DNA of 64,000 nucleotides from Actinomyces sp. HMSC035G02 (GTDB lineage Bacteria; Actinomycetota; Actinomycetes; Actinomycetales; Actinomycetaceae), in assembly GCA_001838165.1 (NCBI GenBank), contig KV835869.1:1-64000 (forward strand), in the 5' to 3' direction. The notes under the pieces were generated by a model. It worked only from the letters and a program-made list of their open reading frames with translations, ran no database searches and was not told the DNA's origin. Position numbers and translations under genes: made by a program. Positions 58,224 through 64,000 of this stretch are shown piece by piece (the first letter of the stretch is position 1; every line of letters starts with the position of its first letter).

Positions 58224-59789
58224 GTCCATGAAGCTCTGCGCGATCGAGCTCCACGAGGTGTAGAAGCCGCCCACCATGTTGGCGGCGATGCCGACGAGGA
58301 GCGCGGCGCTGACCGCGGCCGCCCCGAGGGACGTCAGACGCGCAAGGTATCCGAGTGCCCGGAGCGCGGGACGCGGCACAGAGGCGAAGAGACCCGGGTG
58401 CTGCGCGCGGTGACGCGCCCGGTGTCGGCTGTCGGCCTGATCGCCCTCGTCCTCGTCCTCATGGCGGCGCAGCTGCCAGCGTGGCGCGACAAGCCACGTG
58501 AGAATGAGCGAGACGAGTACGCCGGCAATCAGGAGGCCAAGCGTCAGGTACCCGTTCGGAGCGGTCGGCCGCACCTCGTGGGTCACGGTCGTCACCGGCT
58601 CGATGGACGCGCTGGCTTCGGAGGACTGTGCGGTCGCCGCCGTTGAAGGGGCACCGACGGCTCTCGACACCCGGTCGGAGGAACCCCACCACGCCAGCAT
58701 CGTCGGAATGTGTTCGCGCCACAGCGGGCCCGCGTGCCCACCCGTCGGGGGAACGTCCGTGGTGACGCTGTCGGGTTCCTTGACGGCTGACGCCATCTTG
58801 AGAGCGGTGTAGGCACCGCCAACGGCGTCGTCGCCGGCGGCCATCGCGTAGATGCGCATCCCGTCAGGCGTGCGGTTCGCCAGCATGACCGACAGCGTGT
58901 TGTCGGTCAGGTACTGCTCGCCCTGGTTGGTCATCTGCCCCTCGATCTGCGTGTCATAACCGGACAGAGAGGCGGCGGCCCCGTAGGTCTCGGGCGTGCG
59001 CAGCGCCGTCCAGACCGCGCAGTAGGCACCCGCGGAGAAGCCCCCGATCATCCAGGCGTCGCGATTGGACGTCGTATTGGGGAAGTTGTGCCGAATCATC
59101 TCGGGGACGTCGTGGGACACCCACGTGTAGATGGCGGGGCGCCCCTCGATGTCGGCGCAGTCGTGGGCCTCCTCGTCGACGCTGAGGGAGGGGCCGACGA
59201 TGATTGTCGGCGGGATGATCCCCTCGTCGATGGCATTGTTGAGCGCTTCCTGAACCTGTGCGCCCTGCATCGTGCCGTCGGCCTCGCCCGGGTAGCCATG
59301 GAGAAGCTCGATGACCGCGTAGGTCTTGCCGTCGGTGGGGGAGTAGTCGCGTGGGGTGATGACGAAGACGGGCAGGGTGATCCCGCTGGAGGGGCCGGTC
59401 CAGGTGGTCTCGAGCATGCCGTCCTCGGTCTTTGTGAAGGTCGCGTCGAGTGCGGACGCGGCGGCAGACTGCGCCTCGACGTCGGCCTCGCCGCCGGATT
59501 GGGCGGTCGTCCCAAAGACGGTTGAGAACACGAGTTTTGTCAGGTCCCCGCTGGTTTTCACGAGGCCGAGCGAGCGATTGAAGACGAGGGCCCCCGCGGA
59601 CGCGATCAGGATCGTAGGCACGAGGAGGATGACCGTGCGCCCCAGCCACCGCCTCGTGCGTCCCGGGCAGCGCGACGGGGCCGAACGTGCAAGCGCAGAC
59701 GCCCCAGCCAACAGGGATGCAATCGCTAGGACGACGACTACCGCGAGGGTTTTGATTGAGGTGAGGGGGATGCTTCCCAGGGCGCTCAT
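58212..59789 (-). CDS. Membrane-anchored esterase-D-like alpha/beta hydrolase
   Basis: 525 residues. Two N-terminal helices (about 12-32 and 50-70), an extracytoplasmic alpha/beta-hydrolase domain (about 120-385) with nucleophile Ser252 in GGFSAGAY, and two C-terminal helices (about 415-435 and 490-512). The fold resembles the putative esterase / mycolyltransferase group (PF00756 type). The start overlaps the upstream gene by four bases. Pairing with an aminoacyl-phosphatidylglycerol-synthase-like gene recalls AhyD hydrolases, which remove the amino acid from such lipids; that role here is inference. Confidence 0.8.
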   Translation of the reverse strand: MSALGSIPLTSIKTLAVVVVLAIASLLAGASALARSAPSRCPGRTRRWLGRTVILLVPTILIASAGALVFNRSLGLVKTSGDLTKLVFSTVFGTTAQSGGEADVEAQSAAASALDATFTKTEDGMLETTWTGPSSGITLPVFVITPRDYSPTDGKTYAVIELLHGYPGEADGTMQGAQVQEALNNAIDEGIIPPTIIVGPSLSVDEEAHDCADIEGRPAIYTWVSHDVPEMIRHNFPNTTSNRDAWMIGGFSAGAYCAVWTALRTPETYGAAASLSGYDTQIEGQMTNQGEQYLTDNTLSVMLANRTPDGMRIYAMAAGDDAVGGAYTALKMASAVKEPDSVTTDVPPTGGHAGPLWREHIPTMLAWWGSSDRVSRAVGAPSTAATAQSSEASASIEPVTTVTHEVRPTAPNGYLTLGLLIAGVLVSLILTWLVAPRWQLRRHEDEDEGDQADSRHRARHRAQHPGLFASVPRPALRALGYLARLTSLGAAAVSAALLVGIAANMVGGFYTSWSSIAQSFMDGLR

Positions 59790-62449
59790 CGGCTCTCCTT
59801 TCCGCTCCCATTGGACGAGGCCGTGGCCCCAGTCGCGTCCGCATCGGAGGTATTCCGCTTGGAGGCCGCTCGCGTCGAGCGCAGGTCACCGACCCCCTTC
59901 GCGGCGAGCTTGGCGAGGCCCCCGGCGACCGAGGCGACGAGCGTGAGGGTCTGCGCGGGAGACACGTGGGGCACGTAGGCGTGCGAGATGGCTAGCCCCA
60001 CCGTTGCGAGGGAGGCTGGATCCGGCACCGCCAGGTACAGGGACTGCGTGCGGGGCTTGAACTTGCGCTTGAACGCATGCAGCGAGGTGAATCCGTAGAG
60101 CGGCTCCATGATGGCGGCCAGCGCGTCGGTGAGGGGGCCAAAGGCCGAGGTGTCATCGGCCGAGCGCGACAGGGGAGCGCCCGACAGAGACAGGATCTCC
60201 AGACCCTCTTCCTGAGCCGCCAGGGCGGCCTTGCCGATGAGGAACTCGATGGCGGGACGCCACCCGGTCGTGCGCCGGCGCATGACGTCCAGGGTCAGGC
60301 CGACGACTGCTCCGTCGCGGTAGATGGGCAGCCACGAGGTGACGGCGTGGATCGTCGACTCCTCGTCGATGGCGACCAGGATGCGCGTCTCGGGGACCGC
60401 GAGCTCAGGCACGCCGCCGAGCGTAAAGCTCATCTCGGGCAGGGGCTTGTCATCGCTCCACGTATTGGAGATGACGGTGATCTGATCGCGCCAACCCGCC
60501 GGGCACTTCTCCCAGGTGGTCCACACGGCCTCGACGCCCTCGCGGGACGCGTGGTTCATGGCGGTGCGCACGTCCTGGTAGGCCTTGCCCTTAAACGCGA
60601 GGCCGGGCAGGTCAAGCAGGGACTCCTCGGCGACCTGCATGATTGTCCACCCATCCTCGCGCGCGGCCTGCGCGAGCTCCTCGTGGACCGAGTAGAGCGC
60701 GGGGGTCAGGCCCGAGGCGGACGCGAAGGACGAGAACTGCGCGATCGCCTCGGAGGCCTTGCCCGGCTCGTACGCCAGGTCGGTGACCGTCAGCGCGACT
60801 CCGCCCGATCCGCGGTAGGCGACCCCGGCCTCGCCGGTAGGGGAGACCCACACCTGGTTGCCCTCCCAGGTCTGCATCCACCCAAGGGTGCCCGCGCCGT
60901 GGGCGCGCAAGAGCGGCGTGAGGCTCTCGAGCGGTGAGGACAGCGGGATACGAGGCCGAGCGAGCAGTGCTTTCAGGATGATGGCGAGGGTGCCGATCCA
61001 GGCGACGAGGGGAACCCACAGGACGGGTGCCTCGGCGAAGAGGGTCAGCGGAACCAGGGACGGTTCGAAGATCGAGGCCGTCGCCGTGGGGAGCAGCGCG
61101 AGGGTGTAATCGTGGAGGATCTGCAGGGGAGACGCATAGTCGGTGACGGTCAGGTCGTCGCCGGAGTTGAGGGCCTCGAGGGGGACGAAGGAGTCGCTCG
61201 TGAGGAACCCGAGGACAAGAACTGCGCCCGCGCAGCCGACCATGAGGAGCAGCCAGCGCCGCAGCAGGGTCGAGGTCGTGGAGGGCTCCGCGTGAATCGT
61301 GAAGGAACGACGCACCCACCACGTGATGACGCACAGGGCGGCGTTGAGGATGACCGGAACGAGAAGGAGCGAGGCCGTGGTGACGAGCTCAGGCCTGGCC
61401 ATCCCGTTCTCGTCGGTGCCCTGGGCGAGAGCGACACTCGTCGCTGCGACCGTAGACAGACCGAGGACCATCTGGAGGATGAGAGTGCCGAAGTAGGCGG
61501 CGCGCCTGCCCTTGCGCAGCCCGTAGGCGAAGATCAGCTGGAGTGTGATGGGGGCCAGGCATAGGAGAGTCGTCATGACGCCGGTGCGCCCCTCAAGCCA
61601 CCACGCGGGTCCCAGCGACCACCGCATCTGAGCGAGCGGTCCCTCGGGGGACGAAGAAATAACGGTCAGCGCCGCCGCACACGCCCAGCACAGGGCGGCG
61701 ATGGACGCGAGCTGCCGTCCAATCGTGATGTCGCTTCTGGACCCGCTGCGCTCCCCGCGCACGCCCGCGAGATGCGCGGCGACGATGCCCGCGAGGAGGG
61801 CCCACACGCGCGCGTACGAGATCGCCGATCCGAGGATCGCCGCCGACAGGACGAGGATTCCGATGAGGAGGAAATGCGCGCGCCAGCGCCAGTGAGAGGA
61901 CAGCGACTGCGCTGCGGCGCCCATGAGGGCGACGAGGATGAGGCTTGTGCCCCATAGGCTCCCCGCGTCAATCGTCTGCCCCCACATGGAGAACACCCTG
62001 GTGAGCAGGGGGAGCGTCAGCCACGTGGCGGCGACGCCGACGATCTGTCCCGCGGCCGCGGCGGCTACCCATGCGCGTGTGCCAAGGTGCCGCTCCGCAG
62101 CGCCGCCGGCAATGATCATCACGACGATGCCGAACACGGCCGTGGCGACGAAATTACCGGGAACCGCGCCGACGGCGGAGAGGACCGACCACCAGTGAGG
62201 GCTGGAAGGATCAGCTTCAAGGGCTGTGAATTGATCGCGCCAAACCCAGTAGGTCGCCGACACGATCGTCAGCGCGACGGTGAGGACGGCGGTGGCCGGG
62301 CATCGCGACAGCCAGCGGAGCGTGAGGTGGACCAGCGACGACAGCAGCAGCCAGAGAGTCTGCAGGGTAGCCGCGATCGGGGAGAGGACCTTGGTGAGCG
62401 CAGATGGAACGTGTTCGGATTCAGGTGACTGTGTGTCTTCCTGCGCCAT
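59786..62449 (-). CDS. Rhomboid-like / DUF2156 (MprF-type) fusion membrane protein
   Basis: 887 residues. The N-terminal 230 residues look like a rhomboid six-helix fold: ERHLG at about 119-123, Ser169 in WGTSL where GxSG is expected, and His226 in AAHLAG. More helices follow to about 500. The C-terminal 330 residues are the DUF2156 / LPG-synthase domain found in MprF, made of GNAT-like halves (GEAGVAYRGSGGVALTVTD; GLTLDVMRRRTTGWRPAIEF). MprF adds lysine or alanine from tRNA to phosphatidylglycerol and so lowers the surface negative charge. It is the first gene of a two-gene unit with the esterase. Confidence 0.8.
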   Translation of the reverse strand: MAQEDTQSPESEHVPSALTKVLSPIAATLQTLWLLLSSLVHLTLRWLSRCPATAVLTVALTIVSATYWVWRDQFTALEADPSSPHWWSVLSAVGAVPGNFVATAVFGIVVMIIAGGAAERHLGTRAWVAAAAAGQIVGVAATWLTLPLLTRVFSMWGQTIDAGSLWGTSLILVALMGAAAQSLSSHWRWRAHFLLIGILVLSAAILGSAISYARVWALLAGIVAAHLAGVRGERSGSRSDITIGRQLASIAALCWACAAALTVISSSPEGPLAQMRWSLGPAWWLEGRTGVMTTLLCLAPITLQLIFAYGLRKGRRAAYFGTLILQMVLGLSTVAATSVALAQGTDENGMARPELVTTASLLLVPVILNAALCVITWWVRRSFTIHAEPSTTSTLLRRWLLLMVGCAGAVLVLGFLTSDSFVPLEALNSGDDLTVTDYASPLQILHDYTLALLPTATASIFEPSLVPLTLFAEAPVLWVPLVAWIGTLAIILKALLARPRIPLSSPLESLTPLLRAHGAGTLGWMQTWEGNQVWVSPTGEAGVAYRGSGGVALTVTDLAYEPGKASEAIAQFSSFASASGLTPALYSVHEELAQAAREDGWTIMQVAEESLLDLPGLAFKGKAYQDVRTAMNHASREGVEAVWTTWEKCPAGWRDQITVISNTWSDDKPLPEMSFTLGGVPELAVPETRILVAIDEESTIHAVTSWLPIYRDGAVVGLTLDVMRRRTTGWRPAIEFLIGKAALAAQEEGLEILSLSGAPLSRSADDTSAFGPLTDALAAIMEPLYGFTSLHAFKRKFKPRTQSLYLAVPDPASLATVGLAISHAYVPHVSPAQTLTLVASVAGGLAKLAAKGVGDLRSTRAASKRNTSDADATGATASSNGSGKESR

Positions 62450-62596
62450 GGGTGAGTGTCCTCTCAGCTTCAGTTATCGATCTTCCCACAGCATACGGCG
62501 ACGTTCTGAGAGTCGCCTGAATACTGTCTGGGAGTGTGTGGCGGTGGCAACAGTGACCACGCCCGCGTGAGAGCGTGGGGCGTTGGCGTGACGGAG

Positions 62597-63766
62597 TTAG
62601 ACGTTCAGGGTTGCGAACTCGGCGAGAGCTAGGGGGCGCCCCGCGCTCATCTCGGCACGCATGAGGTCCACGACCGCGTCGAGGCCCTGGCCGGGGCGCG
62701 CGGCCGCCGCAACGGCCCGCTGGCGCTCGTAGGAGGCCCCGATCGTCAGAATCGTCTCCAGGCCCGCGAATTCGCGCGCGCAGTTCAGGTCTGCAGCCAC
62801 GGGGGCCAGCTCTTCCTTCAATCGCGCGATGCCGTCGCGCGCGCTCTCGGTCGTGCCGTCGCGCGAGACGATGAGCGTCGCATCCATGCCGTAGCGCGCC
62901 GAGCGCCACTTGTTCTCGGCGACGAACCAATCCGGCAGGGACGGCAGCGGCTCGCCCGCGTCGTACAGGCGCGAGAAGTGCTCGACGAGGACGTGGGTGA
63001 AGGCCGCGAAGGTGGCGACCTCCGTCGCGTTCGTCGCAGCGTCGTACACGCGGTTCTCGATCGTGCCGAAGGCCGGCGAGGGGCGGATGTCCCAGCGGAC
63101 CTCGTCGAAGCCCTCGATGACGCCCGTGCGAATCATGTCGTCCGTGTAGGCCTCGAGATCCTCCCATGTCGCGAACTGACGCGGGATGCCGGCGGTGGGC
63201 AGCTGCTGGAAGACCATCGCGCGGTTGGACGCGTAGCCGGTGTCCTCACCCGCCCAGAAGGGAGAGGACGCGGAGATGGCCTGCAGGTGGCCCAGGTGAG
63301 CGGTGAGGGCGGCCTGGATCGGAAGGATCTTCGCGCGATCCTCGACGCCGACGTGCACGTGGACGCCGTACAGGAGCATCTGGTGCCCCCAGTAGGCGGT
63401 GCGTTCCACCAGCTGGGCGTAGCGCTCGGAATCGGTGACGCGCTGGCGGCCCGGGCGCGCGAAGGGGTGCGTGCCGGCGGTGGCCAGGTCGATGCGCAGG
63501 TCCGAGGCCAGGGGGGTCAGGTAGTCGACGCAGTCCATTAGGTCCGCCATGCACTCGGCAACGGTCGAGCGAGGCTTGGACACGACCTCAATCGTGTTGA
63601 GCAGCATCTCGCGGTGGACGCCCGGGTAGAGCTTCCCGTCGGTCGTGGCGCGGTCGATGATCGCGTCCGCGCTCTGACGCAGGTCGTGGGAGTCGCGGTC
63701 AACGAGCTGAAGCTCCCATTCGACACCGATCGTGGAACGCTGGGAGGAACCGAAGGGCAAAGACAT
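62597..63766 (-). CDS. GCS2-family glutamate--cysteine ligase / carboxylate-amine ligase
   Basis: 389 residues from ATG 63766 (AAAGGA five bases before it; an earlier in-frame ATG is less supported). STIGVEWELQLVD at the start and HREMLLNTIEVVSKP and YGVHVHVGVEDR in the middle are signatures of the YbdK/EgtA-like GCS2 group, ATP-dependent ligases that join glutamate to an amine such as cysteine. The exact substrate in this lineage is uncertain. The 147-bp gap to the next gene shows no clear element. Confidence 0.88.
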   Translation of the reverse strand: MSLPFGSSQRSTIGVEWELQLVDRDSHDLRQSADAIIDRATTDGKLYPGVHREMLLNTIEVVSKPRSTVAECMADLMDCVDYLTPLASDLRIDLATAGTHPFARPGRQRVTDSERYAQLVERTAYWGHQMLLYGVHVHVGVEDRAKILPIQAALTAHLGHLQAISASSPFWAGEDTGYASNRAMVFQQLPTAGIPRQFATWEDLEAYTDDMIRTGVIEGFDEVRWDIRPSPAFGTIENRVYDAATNATEVATFAAFTHVLVEHFSRLYDAGEPLPSLPDWFVAENKWRSARYGMDATLIVSRDGTTESARDGIARLKEELAPVAADLNCAREFAGLETILTIGASYERQRAVAAAARPGQGLDAVVDLMRAEMSAGRPLALAEFATLNV

Positions 63767-63831
63767 GTCGATCCTTTCGCTGGCTTCCTCCATTGTGGCA
63801 GGGCGACGCATGGTGTCGGCGGAGAGCTTTC

Positions 63832-64000
63832 TTACAGGTTGTTAGCCAACCGTCGGCAGATGATCGCGCGGTGGCGGCCCTCCACGCGCGTCGCGATGAC
63901 GGTGAGCTGCTGCTCTCCTCCGCCCAGTTTCAACGATTTGCGCAGGTCGTCGGGATTGATGTCCGCTCCGCGCTTCTTGATTTCGACGCTGCCCGCGCCG
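63832..64000 (-). CDS. C-terminal end of a THUMP-like-domain methyltransferase (5' part beyond window)
   Basis: 56 codons before the TAA at 63832-63834, reading off the right edge. SVEIKKRGADINPDDLRKSL, a Gly-rich turn, and GRHRAIICRRL match the THUMP-like C-terminal domain of a class of SAM-dependent methyltransferases common in actinobacteria. The catalytic domain is not in the window, so the assignment rests on this tail. Confidence 0.65.
   Translation of the reverse strand, partial: GAGSVEIKKRGADINPDDLRKSLKLGGGEQQLTVIATRVEGRHRAIICRRLANNL

Overview
The window is a 64 kb piece of a high-GC actinobacterial chromosome. Gene order (rpsL-rpsG-fusA-tuf, then S10-spc-alpha operons with secY-adk-map-infA, then truA-rplM-rpsI-glmM), short zinc-type S14, short-LID adenylate kinase, an alpha operon without rpsD, a b558-type three-gene succinate dehydrogenase/fumarate reductase and many secreted or membrane-anchored glycosidases point to Actinomycetaceae, most likely Schaalia/Actinomyces of the odontolytica type. 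This assignment is inferred from content, not from a database comparison.

Layout: 1-1978 is the 3' part of a domain-permuted, membrane-anchored GH3 glycosidase. 2485-6868 is the str operon (rpsL, rpsG, fusA, tuf). 7477-17099 is a continuous S10+spc ribosomal cluster (rpsJ to rplO) ending in a strong terminator. 17357-20136 is secY-adk-map. 21135-24238 is infA-rpmJ-rpsM-rpsK-rpoA-rplQ. 24324-27155 is a polyphosphate-glucokinase-like ROK gene, truA, rplM and rpsI. 28610-31035 is glmM and a DUF4862 gene. 31152-43645 is a sugar-use island: a low-GC orphan, a LacI-family regulator, a GH2 beta-galactosidase, a three-gene ABC sugar importer without its ATPase, and a 1,238-residue secreted, cell-wall-binding putative glycosidase. 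43717-53000 holds coaA (reverse), glmS, a GRP-type sugar transporter, the NAD(P)HX repair fusion, alr, tsaE, tsaB and rimI. 53170-58196 is sdhCAB, a small membrane protein and tsaD. 58212-64000 (reverse) holds a membrane esterase, a rhomboid-like/DUF2156 fusion, a GCS2-family ligase and the 3' end of a methyltransferase.

Working together: most of the window is translation machinery. glmM, glmS, alr and coaA feed cell-wall and cofactor synthesis. tsaE, tsaB and tsaD make t6A37 on tRNA, with rimI in the usual place. The LacI, GH2, ABC and secreted-enzyme genes look like one regulon for host-glycan beta-galactosides: the same 14-bp operator (consensus CTAACACGTGTTAG) lies before lacZ, the solute-binding-protein gene and the secreted-enzyme gene.

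The least explained DNA is two gene-free islands, 20192-21134 and 27211-28609, each directly behind a strong terminator of a ribosomal or secretion operon. Each begins about 40 bp past the terminator with a copy of the same large imperfect palindrome. This is followed by unrelated short-motif arrays built with exact dyad symmetry: 3+3 units at 19-bp period, 2+2 units at 52/58/52 bp, 3+3 units at 20-bp period, and several 20-bp-class inverted repeats. No gene, tRNA, rRNA or CRISPR array was recognised in them.
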